From assembly GCA_002840245.1 (NCBI GenBank), contig PHAA01000008.1:37226-101225 (forward strand): a stretch of 64,000 nt of DNA, in the 5' to 3' direction. Origin of the DNA: Firmicutes bacterium HGW-Firmicutes-15. GTDB taxonomy: Bacteria > Bacillota > Syntrophomonadia > Syntrophomonadales > Syntrophomonadaceae. A program made the position numbers and the translations under genes. The notes beneath the pieces are model-generated. The model was not told the DNA's origin. It did no database searches and saw only the letters and a program-made list of their open reading frames with translations. Of this stretch, positions 17,478-26,479 are shown piece after piece. Position 1 is the stretch's first letter, and every line of letters begins with the position of its first letter.

Positions 17478-18566
17478 ATGAAGATAGCAATTTATGCGGA
17501 TCGACTTGAATCGGGGGGAGGTTTGGAGACCCATGTAATTACCCAAGTGAATGAGTTATTACAGAGGGGACACCAAGTATTCCTTAGTGCAAACGCAATC
17601 GTCCCCTATTTTTTAGAAGCAATAAAAAACGATGGCAGCAATTTTATTTTTGCCCTATTCTCGGATGACCCATTAAATGACTTGGCGGAATTTAAGCCAG
17701 ATTTAGTACATGCGCACCCGTTCTCGGCCATTTTCAGAGGCTATAAAGTAGCTTGCGATTTAAACATACCGCTATTTATCACCATACATGGGCCATATGA
17801 TTTCGGCGTAGATCGCTCTCCTACTGGTTACCTGGTGGCCAGCAAAGCCAACAAAATTATTGCTGTCGATGATACGATTGAGAGTATGTTGAGACGCTGT
17901 GTTGATTTTCCCGAAAAGATTGTAACTGTATACAATGGGATCAACCGGAATGATTTTTACCCTGCCTCGCCGGATCTGACGTTAATGAAGGAATTAGATG
18001 TCAATGCTAGCTGGAGAACCATCGTAGTTGTGAGCAGATTAGAAGATGATAAAGAAAAACCGGTGTTTCAGCTTATGGATTGTGCTCCATTATTAGCGGA
18101 AAGGCTGGGCGGTCTGAATTTGCTTATCGTGGGTGATGGAGCCTATCGGGATGAGGTCTGGGAGAGGAATCGCGCCCAGATAGAGAACTGCAGTAATCTG
18201 AGGGTTTTCCGATTGGGAAGGAGAACCGACATATCCAAGCTTCACCATATTGCAGATCTGACCATAGCCTGTGGGAGAGCTGCCCTGGAAGCAATGGCCT
18301 GTAAACGGCCGGTGTTTGCTGCAGGGAGTAAAGGATTTGCAGGGATCATTACCTATAGCAATATAAGTTGTATGACAGGTCGGGAGGGCTATCACTGTTG
18401 GAACGACCTGGAGTTGTTGGAAAACCTGTATCATAGCTTGGCAGATGAAATGCTGTTAGAAAAAGCTATCATGGAGGGCTATAAACTGGTAGAAAAATAT
18501 TTCGATATCCAGAAAAATACAGATAAAGTTGAAAGTTTATATAGGGAGGCATTAGAGGATCGGTGA
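17478..18566 (+). CDS. GT4-family glycosyltransferase (copy A)
   Basis: A 362-residue GT-B retaining glycosyltransferase. The N-terminal acceptor domain has RLESGGGLETHVITQVNELL and the early HAHPFSAIFRG, and HGPYDFGVDRS follows. The donor domain has VVSRLEDDKEKPV, LLIVGDGAYRD, the RLGRR turn and the CGRAALEAMACKRPV segment that contains the conserved acidic residue. It is a close relative of the protein at 22552-23646, with near-identical N termini, so the pair arose by duplication. It lies second in the CgeB-like operon, with GGGGAGG before the ATG. Confidence 0.88.
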   Translation: MKIAIYADRLESGGGLETHVITQVNELLQRGHQVFLSANAIVPYFLEAIKNDGSNFIFALFSDDPLNDLAEFKPDLVHAHPFSAIFRGYKVACDLNIPLFITIHGPYDFGVDRSPTGYLVASKANKIIAVDDTIESMLRRCVDFPEKIVTVYNGINRNDFYPASPDLTLMKELDVNASWRTIVVVSRLEDDKEKPVFQLMDCAPLLAERLGGLNLLIVGDGAYRDEVWERNRAQIENCSNLRVFRLGRRTDISKLHHIADLTIACGRAALEAMACKRPVFAAGSKGFAGIITYSNISCMTGREGYHCWNDLELLENLYHSLADEMLLEKAIMEGYKLVEKYFDIQKNTDKVESLYREALEDR

Positions 18567-18617
18567 AAAAGTTCGTCGGGCACTGCCTATTCTGAAAATT
18601 GAGAGGAGATTCGCTGC

Positions 18618-19796
18618 ATGACCCCTAAAATCGATCTGCTATGTCTGTCATCTACCCGCTGGGACTATATCTGGCAGCGCCCCCAGCAGATGATGTCACG
18701 TATCGCCAGGGAACACCGGGTTATATATATAGACCACGTATATCCTATCGCCCGCCAGGAAATATTTCAATTATTAAACAATCTGCCATTATTGAAAAAT
18801 CGGATGGAGCAAATTAGTGAAAACCTAATCAGATTTTCACTGGTCGAATTTAGTTCGGATGCCTTCGGAAGCAATTTAGACCCCGCTAGTATGAATGAAT
18901 TAAATCGTTTGGTGAAGACCATTTTTATCAAGGCAGTATTAAAGGAATTAAATATTGAGGAACCGGTTATATGGACTTGCCTACCCAATTCACGGGCTAT
19001 GGTGGAAAAGATTCCCCACCGATTGGTTTGTTATGATTGTGTCGATGATTTTGCCAGCTTCAGCTGGTGGCCACCAGAAACTAAAGTTGAAGAAATAGAA
19101 TTAATCGAAGCAGCCGATATTGTATTTGCAACCGCGAATAGTCTATTTGAACGCTGTCAGACGCATAATATTTCAACGTACCTGGTCCCTAATGCCGCAG
19201 ATTATGAACACTTCTCCTGTCTCCCAGAGCCAAAAAGCGATCTTATAAAAGCATTTCCCAAACCAATAATAGGTTATATTGGGGCTTTTTATGAATGGAT
19301 AGATGTCGAACTTTTGTTGAAAATTGCTAAGGCTCATCCGGAATGGTCCCTGGTTATTATCGGCCCGATCCACGGGATTGACACTGCCTTGTTTTCTAAT
19401 TGTCCCAATGTTTATATTATGGGCCCTAGGGATTACCTGGATCTGCCCCAATATTTGGACGTCATTGATGTGTGTATGATTCCGTTTATCCTAAACGAAT
19501 TAACTTTTAATACCAACCCTATCAAAATGTATGAATATCTTGCTGCGGGCAAACCGGTGGTTTCCACTGATCTCCCCGAAGTAAGACGCTATGACGGAAT
19601 AATAAAAGTTGCACGAAGCCATAACGAATTTATCGCTAAGCTAGAAGAAGCCTTAAGGGAGAATCGTAAAACTACGCCCATTAAACAGAAGAACATTGAT
19701 GAGCGTAAGCAGGTTGCGCGGGAAAACAACTGGGATATACGTTGTGCGCAAAGTCTAGCCATTATCCAAGAATACTTGTCTATGCTTCAGGTATAG
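18618..19796 (+). CDS. GT4-like glycosyltransferase
   Basis: A 392-residue GT-B enzyme. It starts with the WQRPQQMMSRIA motif found in a set of exopolysaccharide glycosyltransferases. Further features are YDCVDDFASFSWW, an ANSLFERC segment, VPNAADYEHF, then IGYIGAFYEWIDVELL and the conserved TNPIKMYEYLAAGKPVVSTD near residue 300. It follows copy A of the GT4 gene, and the same order (GT4 then this type) recurs at 22552-24810. It is probably cytosolic and membrane-associated; the donor and acceptor are unknown. Confidence 0.85.
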   Translation: MTPKIDLLCLSSTRWDYIWQRPQQMMSRIAREHRVIYIDHVYPIARQEIFQLLNNLPLLKNRMEQISENLIRFSLVEFSSDAFGSNLDPASMNELNRLVKTIFIKAVLKELNIEEPVIWTCLPNSRAMVEKIPHRLVCYDCVDDFASFSWWPPETKVEEIELIEAADIVFATANSLFERCQTHNISTYLVPNAADYEHFSCLPEPKSDLIKAFPKPIIGYIGAFYEWIDVELLLKIAKAHPEWSLVIIGPIHGIDTALFSNCPNVYIMGPRDYLDLPQYLDVIDVCMIPFILNELTFNTNPIKMYEYLAAGKPVVSTDLPEVRRYDGIIKVARSHNEFIAKLEEALRENRKTTPIKQKNIDERKQVARENNWDIRCAQSLAIIQEYLSMLQV

Positions 19797-19849
19797 GGGT
19801 TGTTATTAATTGATGTTATTCAGATTTTGGATGAGGGAGTTGATTGGGG

Positions 19850-20443
19850 ATGGAAGTGAATTGGGTGGCTCATCACCAACTTTTATCGAGCGCTGCGAGC
19901 CAGCTTAAACAGGTAAAAGTGGTCCTCGATATTGGTTGCGGGATAATACCTCAAAACCTGGTGAAGCCAGCGGTGCATATTTGTTTAGAGCCATTTCACC
20001 AGTACATTCAGGTACTGCAAAAAAAAACCGTCAATGCTTTGGATAGAGTTTATATAATTCTTAATGCTACTTGGGCAGAAGCAATAAAAATACTCCCGGA
20101 GCGTTCGGTTGATACGGTGTTCCTATTAGATGTAATTGAGCATTTGGAGAAAGAAGAAGCCAAGATTTTGTTAAAAGCAACTGAAAATATTGCCAGAGAG
20201 CAAATTGTCATCTTTACACCTCTGGGCTTTTTACCCCAGGAACATCCAGATGGCAAAGATGCTTGGGGTTTCGATGGCGGTAAGTGGCAGGAACATAAAT
20301 CTGGTTGGCAACCTGAAGATTTCGATGATTCGTATAATATATACGCAAGCAAGGCAGTTCACATAGTTGATAGTATGGGAAGGGCGTTTGATAAACCGTT
20401 CGGAGCATTTTGGGCAATAAAGAACATAAGGAATGAGACTTAG
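19850..20443 (+). CDS. Class I SAM-dependent methyltransferase
   Basis: A 197-residue methyltransferase of the type 11 family. Motif I is VVLDIGCGIIP, an acidic end of strand 2 is in HICLEPF, and motif II is VDTVFLLDVIEHL. The C-terminal half contains FTPLGFLPQEHPDGKDAWGFDGGKW. It may methylate a sugar or a glycan end. An upstream in-frame TTG at 19844 is possible. The codons for QKKT contain nine consecutive A residues (20019-20027), a potential slippage site. It is the last gene of the CgeB-like operon. Confidence 0.8.
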   Translation: MEVNWVAHHQLLSSAASQLKQVKVVLDIGCGIIPQNLVKPAVHICLEPFHQYIQVLQKKTVNALDRVYIILNATWAEAIKILPERSVDTVFLLDVIEHLEKEEAKILLKATENIAREQIVIFTPLGFLPQEHPDGKDAWGFDGGKWQEHKSGWQPEDFDDSYNIYASKAVHIVDSMGRAFDKPFGAFWAIKNIRNET

Positions 20444-20482
20444 CGCTTAGTGAATTATAACAGGCAGAAAAAGATAGGCAAA

Positions 20483-20517
20483 CGGGAGTAGGGTATCTAT
20501 AGTATGCCCCACTCCCG
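20483..20517. terminator. Bidirectional hairpin between convergent operons
   Basis: CGGGAGT at 20483-20489 pairs with ACTCCCG at 20511-20517, with further inner pairing (GGG/CCC). It overlaps the last codons of the minus-strand gene, and short T tracts follow on both strands. Confidence 0.5.
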
Positions 20518-21267
20518 ATTTTGATTGCGTACAATTTGATTGCGTCTTTCCAGGTACAACTTTTCATTAAAAGCAATGGACTCATACATATTTTTGCCCT
20601 GAAAAATATTTCGTTGATGATAAAGGTGTACGGTCTTAGCCTCGGTTCGCCAGTAGGTGCAGCCATTTTTCACTAACCTGTCTACTAGGTCATTATCGTC
20701 AAAGGATATACCAGTAAAGTCTTCATCATATCCACCGATAGCCATAAATTCAGCTCGACTTATGGAAAGCAAGAAGGGTAGGTAGGTATTTAGCGTAGGA
20801 TATTGGGTAGGCATACTTTCGGCACTAATATTTCCACCCGTATCTATAACGTATTTTAAGAAAGAACCATCTTGATCATCCATTCCTAAGGGCATTGCTA
20901 ATAATTTATTATCAGCTAACAAGGGTTTAGTTAACATGGGAATAGAGTTATTTATATGGAACATCTCGGCACAGGATAATATCAGTATCTCGCCACAGGA
21001 TAATTTGGCACCAATATTGTAGGCAAAACCAGGAACACGCCATGTTATTTCTCCTCCCAGGTTTCTGTGCCCGGTAAAGACATATTTCAGGTTAAGACAG
21101 TCCTCGTATTCTTTACAGATGCTCTCAGTTTCATCGGGGATTCCATCATTAAGAACGATAGTTTCAAAAGGGAAAGGAATATCCTGTTGGGTCAGAGAAT
21201 AAAGATTCCACTCAAGTAGGTTTGCCCGCTGCATGGACGCTATTATTATGGTAACTTTAAAATCCAT
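20497..21267 (-). CDS. GT2-family glycosyltransferase (copy A)
   Basis: A 256-residue GT-A fold enzyme. The N terminus VTIIIASMQRANLLEWNLYSL leads into TIVLNDGIPDETESICKEY; ISRAEFMAIGGYDEDF and FDDNDLVDRLVKNGCTYWR form the acceptor side with the ED-type acidic motif. The tail ends LERRNQIVRNQNREWGIL. A close paralog lies at 30706-31473. A GGAGGG site precedes the ATG by 8 bases. It follows the methyltransferase gene at 21268 directly and is the second gene of a minus-strand unit. Confidence 0.88.
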   Translation of the reverse strand: MDFKVTIIIASMQRANLLEWNLYSLTQQDIPFPFETIVLNDGIPDETESICKEYEDCLNLKYVFTGHRNLGGEITWRVPGFAYNIGAKLSCGEILILSCAEMFHINNSIPMLTKPLLADNKLLAMPLGMDDQDGSFLKYVIDTGGNISAESMPTQYPTLNTYLPFLLSISRAEFMAIGGYDEDFTGISFDDNDLVDRLVKNGCTYWRTEAKTVHLYHQRNIFQGKNMYESIAFNEKLYLERRNQIVRNQNREWGIL

Positions 21268-21981
21268 TTATTTACCCTCCAGCCCTATGTCTTCTGTCCA
21301 TGCAGGCAAGGGAAAATTTAATGTGGTATCACTGATTCGGGTTAAATCAGGATGACTGCATACACAAATGATCATATTAGCACACCGGGGGTTTTTATTA
21401 ATATCATAAACGCTCCCCCCAAGGTCTTGGTAGAATATTTCTGCTTCTGGAAAACCTGCAAAAGATTCTTCGTTAATATTACTGATTAAATGATGAGGAT
21501 TTCTACCCTTGGGTTCATTATAGGGAACATCAAATATCAGTCTGGAAGTCCATTTGCTTGATAGAATCAAATTTATACCATTGTCTATATGTTCGAAGGC
21601 ACCACGTGACACAATATAGTCAAATTCAGGCATGGATAGAACATAGTCTTCTAAATTAGCAAGTTGGTAGCTGATATTAGGACTGGAGTAGTGAACTCCA
21701 GCATACTCCAGAGTGGGTTGAGAAATGTCTACACCTACTACCTCTGAATTTGGAAGCCGAGACAACATGTGGCAGCCATGACCAACTCCACATCCTAGGT
21801 CAACAATTCGTATAACTTTGTTGCTGTTACGCCTTTGATTTAGATCATATTTAATAATCCGGTAAAAAAATAAATAGGAACTTTTATGGCGCACCAGCTC
21901 ATCCCGAGCATGGGTTACATTAGGGATAAGCCGCTCTCCATTATTATAAATAAGTGTTTCTAAATCACTAAGCTGGGGCAA
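21268..21981 (-). CDS. SAM-dependent methyltransferase
   Basis: A class I methyltransferase of about 237 residues. Motif I is RIVDLGCGVGHGCHMLSRL and motif II is FDYIVSRGAFEHIDNG. Its N terminus, NNGERLIPNVTHARDELVRH, resembles that of known sugar- and O-antigen-linked methyltransferases. The open frame extends upstream to 22272, but that extension has no family character and overlaps a fossil gene on the other strand. A TTG at 21981 with AAAGGAG 8 bases upstream is therefore taken as start; an ATG at 22023 is the alternative. A sigma-K-like promoter lies about 110 bases upstream. Confidence 0.78.
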   Translation of the reverse strand: MPQLSDLETLIYNNGERLIPNVTHARDELVRHKSSYLFFYRIIKYDLNQRRNSNKVIRIVDLGCGVGHGCHMLSRLPNSEVVGVDISQPTLEYAGVHYSSPNISYQLANLEDYVLSMPEFDYIVSRGAFEHIDNGINLILSSKWTSRLIFDVPYNEPKGRNPHHLISNINEESFAGFPEAEIFYQDLGGSVYDINKNPRCANMIICVCSHPDLTRISDTTLNFPLPAWTEDIGLEGK

Positions 21982-22090
21982 GAAAACATCTCCTTTCGAT
22001 ACTACCAGTATTTTAGCGAGCATCGGTTTTATGGCAAAATATTTACCCTTATTACTCTGCCCTAAGGGAAGGCACGAAGAACTTACAGAA

Positions 22091-22119
22091 TATGATATGC
22101 GTGTAAATAACAGGGGGTG
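22091..22119 (-). promoter_or_regulatory. Sigma-K-like promoter for the 21981 unit
   Basis: On the minus strand CAC at 22119-22117, a 17-base spacer and CATATCATA at 22099-22091 match the consensus fully. Confidence 0.6.
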
Positions 22120-22146
22120 AATATCTAAGCAAGCAGATATGGTGCT

Positions 22147-22419
22147 TTGGGAGGCTGGGGAACGGAGCTGTTGTACGAAAAACTTGGGGTGAAGGTGCCG
22201 GGTACGGTAGAAATTAATAATTATGAAGAAATAGATAGGTGCCTGAAAGAGATGACTCAGATTCCTCATCAATGGTCACTGGTGTCGGCCGGTGTAAATG
22301 CGGTGATCATTGCTGCGACTATGGCGAATAAATGGGGAAAAGTCTCCATCGACTTTGGCCATGCGCCTGATAATGTAATGGCACCTAATTATCCGGATTA
22401 TTGGCTTGCACCGGTATAA
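22147..22419 (+). pseudogene. C-terminal remnant of a GT-D-type (DUF1792-like) glycosyltransferase
   Basis: A 90-residue frame without a credible start or ribosome site. The part VSAGVNAVIIAATMANKWGKVSIDFGHAPDNV resembles the end of GT-D-fold glycosyltransferases, in which a GP-A-VLA...DiGH segment is conserved. The N-terminal catalytic part is missing, and the fragment overlaps the promoter zone of the minus-strand unit. It is best read as a relic of a deleted glycosyltransferase gene. It is the main content of the 570-base gap 21982-22551. Confidence 0.5.
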
Positions 22420-22440
22420 ACATTAAAGGAGTTAGGTATG

Positions 22441-22468
22441 AACACTTTTTAGTTAACGACATATAATA
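22441..22468 (+). promoter_or_regulatory. Sigma-K-like promoter for the second GT operon
   Basis: AAC at 22441-22443, a 16-base spacer and CATATAATA at 22460-22468. The GTG start codon lies at 22552. Confidence 0.55.
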
Positions 22469-22551
22469 ATTTAGATTAGGTTTGAACACAACAGCCAAAG
22501 AGCTATAGATTCTGATCTGGAATACATTCCAATATTAAGGGGTGGTCATTA

Positions 22552-23646
22552 GTGAAAATAGCAATTTATGCGGATAGATTGGAATCGGGCGGGGGATTGG
22601 AGACCCACGTAATTACCCAGGTCAATGAGTTATTACGGAGAGGACATAGCATATTCCTGACTGCGAACGCGGCCGCATCCGATTTTCTAAAAATGGTTAA
22701 TGGAGAAGGCAGGAAATTTCGTTTCGAACTTTATTCTAACGATCCGTTGGAAGACCTGGCGGAATTTAAGCCTGACCTGATACATGCTCATCCTTTTACT
22801 GCTATTCTCAGAGGTCATAAGGTGGCCTGTGCTTTAAATGTACCACTTTTCATAACCATTCATGGACTGTATAGCTTCGGAGTCGATCGTTCTTTTAACG
22901 GTTACTCGGTAGCCAAGAAAGCAAGCAAAATCATTGCGGTAGACGACGTGGTAGAGGATTTATTGAGGAAAAGTGTAGCTTTTCCTGAAAAAATTTTTAC
23001 CATATATAATGGGATTAACCGGAATGAGTTTTACCCTGACGCGGCGGATATGGAATTGGTGAAAGAATTAAAAATTGATTGTACTTGGAAGACCATTGTA
23101 GTAGTGAGCCGGTTAGAAGATAGTAAAGAAAAGCCAGTGATCCAGCTTATGGATGGTGCTCCCTTATTGGCGGAACGATTAAATGGTCTAAACCTGGTGA
23201 TTGTAGGGGATGGAGCCTATAGAGATATGGTCTGGGCGAGAAATAGAGCCGAAATAGAAAATTGCCATAACCTGAGAGTTTGTCGGATGGGTAGAAGAAT
23301 CGATATACCGAGGTTCCTAAGTATCGCTGATTTGGTAATGGCTTGCAGCAGGGCTGCTATAGAAGCGATGGCCTGTAAACGGCCAGTTTTTGCGATGGGA
23401 GATGGGGGCTTTGCAGGGATCATTAATCGTAGTAAAAAAGGAGTAATAGCCGGTCGGGAAGGTTATAGATGGGTAAGTAACCAGGAGCTTTTGGAGGATC
23501 TGTATAATACTCTTTTAGATGAACCGCAACAGGAGAAGGCTATTCAGGATGGTTATGAAATGATAGAAGAATACTATGACATCCAGAAAGTAACGGATAA
23601 ACTGGAAAGCTTATACCAGCAAGTTTTAGAAGCCAGCAATTTTTAG
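22552..23646 (+). CDS. GT4-family glycosyltransferase (copy B)
   Basis: A 364-residue paralog of the protein at 17478-18566, with the same RLESGGGLETHVITQVNELL start and the same order of motifs (HAHPFTAILRG, VVSRLEDSKEKPV, LVIVGDGAYRD, CSRAAIEAMACKRPV). The start is GTG, with AGGGGTGG upstream. Divergence between the copies is moderate, suggesting an old duplication that may have given different donor or acceptor specificity. It is first in an operon of three glycosyltransferases. Confidence 0.88.
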   Translation: MKIAIYADRLESGGGLETHVITQVNELLRRGHSIFLTANAAASDFLKMVNGEGRKFRFELYSNDPLEDLAEFKPDLIHAHPFTAILRGHKVACALNVPLFITIHGLYSFGVDRSFNGYSVAKKASKIIAVDDVVEDLLRKSVAFPEKIFTIYNGINRNEFYPDAADMELVKELKIDCTWKTIVVVSRLEDSKEKPVIQLMDGAPLLAERLNGLNLVIVGDGAYRDMVWARNRAEIENCHNLRVCRMGRRIDIPRFLSIADLVMACSRAAIEAMACKRPVFAMGDGGFAGIINRSKKGVIAGREGYRWVSNQELLEDLYNTLLDEPQQEKAIQDGYEMIEEYYDIQKVTDKLESLYQQVLEASNF

Positions 23647-23658
23647 GAGGCTACCCAA

Positions 23659-24810
23659 ATGTCCCGAATAAGCTGTATATTATGCCCGCCCAGCCTTGAT
23701 TTTTATTATATGTTTCAACGTCCCCACCAGCTAATGCAAAGCTTTTCTGAATTACAGATACGCAGTTATTTTATGAATCGCCCTTACCTTTTTCATCCGG
23801 AAGCTGGCATCAAACAGCTTAATCCTTACTTTTACATATTAAACCAGATGGACATTCGCCCATATTTAAATGATGTCCGACCGGTAATCTATTTCACATC
23901 ACCTGATGAGATTGAGAGGCTGGATCAATATAACCCTGCGCTGGTAGTCTTTGATAGTGTTGATGAGCCCAGCGGAGAGTTTGCGTCCTGGAACAAAAAC
24001 TATCGTCGGGCGTTGCGTCGAGCGGATGTAGTTCTGGCCAGTTCCGAAAATTTGTATAAGATGGCTCTAGGTGTCAACCCCAATACCCATTTGGTACCCA
24101 ATGCCTGTGATTATGATTTTTTTTGTCAAGCTGTGCCTAAAAACCTGTCCATTCCGAAGGATATGCAAGATATCCATGGTCCTATAATCGCTTATAGCGG
24201 GGCAATCGCTACTTGGTGTGACCTGCAACTAGTTGAACGGCTAGCGGATAGTTTTTCGCATTGCAGTATTGTAATGATTGGACCTTTGTATAATGTTAGC
24301 CAGGTTCCGTCTCGTCCTAATATCCATTGGTTAGGTATGAAACCCTACCAACAACTACCCTCTTATTTCCAACAATTCGATGTCGGTATCATACCATTTA
24401 AAATATCCAGCATGGTAGAAGCAGTGAACCCTATCAAGATGTGGGAATATCTGGCGGCAGGTATTCCGGTAGTAACAACAGCAATTCCCGAAGCTGGAAA
24501 ATATTCTGGGTTAGTTCTATTTTCCGAAAACGAGCAGGCCTTTATGGATAATGTAAAGGCAGCGCTTTATCACGACAATCCTGCCATTAAATTACAGCGT
24601 ATGGATTTAGCCCGGAATAATTCATGGACCGCCCGAGCCCGGCAAATAATTGCTATTATGGAGGAGAACCTAGCTCGAAAAGGTGTATATCCCGAGCATC
24701 AGTTGCCTATCTCCCTTCCCACAATATCCCGGAGGTCATCACGTCTCCATTGTATTGATATAGGTGTAAAACGATCAATTAATATTGACCTGAGACCGGA
24801 CAGGAGGTAA
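23659..24810 (+). CDS. GT4-like glycosyltransferase
   Basis: A 383-residue GT-B enzyme of the same general class as the one at 18618 (FQRPHQLMQSF near the start, VFDSVDEPSGEFASW, VPNACDYDFF, NPIKMWEYLAAGIPVVTT). The C-terminal ~35 residues after NLARKGVYPEH are basic and unlike the family, perhaps a membrane or partner contact. It lies 12 bases after copy B of the GT4 gene, repeating the gene order of the 17478-19796 pair. AGGAGG lies 10 bases before the ATG. Confidence 0.85.
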   Translation: MSRISCILCPPSLDFYYMFQRPHQLMQSFSELQIRSYFMNRPYLFHPEAGIKQLNPYFYILNQMDIRPYLNDVRPVIYFTSPDEIERLDQYNPALVVFDSVDEPSGEFASWNKNYRRALRRADVVLASSENLYKMALGVNPNTHLVPNACDYDFFCQAVPKNLSIPKDMQDIHGPIIAYSGAIATWCDLQLVERLADSFSHCSIVMIGPLYNVSQVPSRPNIHWLGMKPYQQLPSYFQQFDVGIIPFKISSMVEAVNPIKMWEYLAAGIPVVTTAIPEAGKYSGLVLFSENEQAFMDNVKAALYHDNPAIKLQRMDLARNNSWTARARQIIAIMEENLARKGVYPEHQLPISLPTISRRSSRLHCIDIGVKRSINIDLRPDRR

Positions 24811-24812
24811 TA

Positions 24813-25508
24813 GTGCTAAAAAAGATAATGATAGGCTGTCCGGTACGCAACCGCGCCTGGATATTACCCCGCTATCTTAAAAGTATTAGTGATCTGGAGT
24901 ATCCCACCGAATATTTGTGCTATTGCTTTATTATTAATGATTGTATTGACTCGACCCCGAACCTACTAGCGGATTTCGCCCGGGAGCGACCGGGTCAGGT
25001 TAAGATCATAGTTCAGAACTTGGGAAGGCGCCAGAGCAGGAGTCATTTGCGCGGATATTATCATTTTGCTCATCTGGCCCTGCTTCGAAATACCCTCTTG
25101 TTAGCTTTTCAGAAGTCAGATTGCGACTATCTATTCTCCGTAGATAGCGATATACTGTTGCCCCCTTACGCCTTAAACTGCTTGTTGGAAGACGATTGTG
25201 CCATTATATCAGCATTGGTTTGTAATGGCCATGAATTAGGTGACCCTAGTATTTATAATATTCTAAGGCATGACGACCAGGGCGGGTGGAGAGCTATACG
25301 AGACTTTCCTCGGAATAGGGTTTTCGAGGTAGACTGCACTGGGGCAGCATATTTACTAAAAAGAGAAGTTGTCGACAAGTATGGAGTGCGTTATTCGGCG
25401 ACTTATGGTGCGGAAGATATTGGATTTTGCCAGGATGCCACTTCCAAAGGGCTGAAGATATTTTGTGATGGTAGGGTTGAAGGTGAACACCACATGGGAG
25501 AAAGATAG
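24813..25508 (+). CDS. GT-A-fold glycosyltransferase (Anp1/GT2-like)
   Basis: A 231-residue glycosyltransferase. MIGCPVRNRAWILPRYLKSI opens the fold. YLFSVDSDILLPP carries the metal-binding DSD motif, and DCTGAAYLLKREVV with GAEDIGFCQDA forms the acceptor end. Its shape is similar to eukaryotic Anp1/Mnn9-type and bacterial GT2 enzymes. It uses a GTG start (AGGAGG 7 bases upstream) two bases after the stop of the previous gene, so they are co-translated. It is the last gene of this operon. Confidence 0.8.
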   Translation: MLKKIMIGCPVRNRAWILPRYLKSISDLEYPTEYLCYCFIINDCIDSTPNLLADFARERPGQVKIIVQNLGRRQSRSHLRGYYHFAHLALLRNTLLLAFQKSDCDYLFSVDSDILLPPYALNCLLEDDCAIISALVCNGHELGDPSIYNILRHDDQGGWRAIRDFPRNRVFEVDCTGAAYLLKREVVDKYGVRYSATYGAEDIGFCQDATSKGLKIFCDGRVEGEHHMGER

Positions 25509-25529
25509 TAAAAAGATGGGGCGGGTACT

Positions 25530-25558
25530 CACATTTTGCAGGCCTTTTTAATATAATA
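25530..25558 (+). promoter_or_regulatory. Sigma-K-like promoter for the 25642 gene
   Basis: CAC at 25530-25532, a 17-base spacer and AATATAATA at 25550-25558, with A in place of the first C of the -10 box. Confidence 0.5.
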
Positions 25559-25641
25559 CTTTAGTTACTAAATATAGATAACCTGGTGTGGAGTGAAGCT
25601 AACTGCCAGGAATAATAAGAGATGAAAAGAGGGGCAGTATT

Positions 25642-26199
25642 ATGGCAAACCTAAAATGTGAATACCCTGATGATTGTATGTTGAATCTTGAAGCTAAGGT
25701 AATTATAACCCGGTATATTGAAAGACAGGTAAAAATCTTGGACATAAATTTTGTTGTGCCAGCGTCTCAGGTAGGCGGCAAAATAACCAGCATTAAGAAT
25801 ATTATGGTAAATGTTTTAGCAACTCAGGGAGTAATTAATTCCGTAGAAATATTTATTGAATACCAAATAATAATGACAGTTGCTGTAGGAAGAGAATTCC
25901 AGGTGGTAACGATAGACGATATTTATGAACAGGTAATTGACTCACAGGATTTTGATCCCCCGCTTAGTCCCCAAGAACTAAGAACGGAGGTTCAAGGTAC
26001 CGAAATAATACTTTCAAATTGGAACTTTAGCTATGATATTTTAGGCAATAGTGAGGATGAGTCCAATCCCTGCAATCTGACCTCACCCATTGTGGGAACC
26101 TGTATTAATCTTCAGGTATATGTGGACATAACCGTTTTACTGGATAGGGTTAATGACATAATCATATTCGGAGAATTGGATCCAGAAACAGAGTTTTGA
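25642..26199 (+). CDS. Beta-rich protein of unknown function, possibly SPOCS-like
   Basis: A 185-residue acidic protein with alternating hydrophobic strands (LEAKVIITRYIERQVKILDIN, VEIFIEYQIIMTVAVGREF, CINLQVYVDITVLLD). The pattern resembles the SPOCS/DUF3794 domain of SipL and spore coat assembly proteins, but similarity is only at the level of strand pattern and I am not certain. There is no signal peptide or membrane helix. It is a single-gene unit with its own sigma-K-like promoter and a terminator 30 bases downstream, so it is likely a structural spore-surface component. Confidence 0.55.
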   Translation: MANLKCEYPDDCMLNLEAKVIITRYIERQVKILDINFVVPASQVGGKITSIKNIMVNVLATQGVINSVEIFIEYQIIMTVAVGREFQVVTIDDIYEQVIDSQDFDPPLSPQELRTEVQGTEIILSNWNFSYDILGNSEDESNPCNLTSPIVGTCINLQVYVDITVLLDRVNDIIIFGELDPETEF

Positions 26200-26228
26200 T
26201 TGCTGTAAACTCGTGCTTGTTGAACTAT

Positions 26229-26258
26229 GCTGGGCTCGCCCGGCTCTTTTCTTTTTCT
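26229..26258 (+). terminator. Rho-independent terminator after the 25642 gene
   Basis: GCTGGG-CTCG-CCCGGC (6-bp stem, 4-base loop) followed by the T-rich run TCTTTTCTTTTTC. Confidence 0.75.
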
Positions 26259-26479
26259 GTGCTTAGCAAAGTCGAATTTGATGAAGTGTAAATCCCTAGT
26301 CTGGTATTGGGTAATCTAGTCACCAAAGTATCTGGAATAGATGGAACCTATCATTAAGCTATAACGTATTATACCAATGAAAAGGCTTCAAATAGATATG
26401 AGCCTCTGAGCAAAAACATCAGAGCGGAGAAGGCAGATAATGAGCAATCCCTTTAAGTTCCAACGAGAGGAGGTTATTT

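Noticed and set aside
21982..22272. N-terminal extension of the methyltransferase at 21268
   Set aside because: The added residues have no family similarity and cover the sigma-K-like promoter; the TTG with AAAGGAG is a better start.
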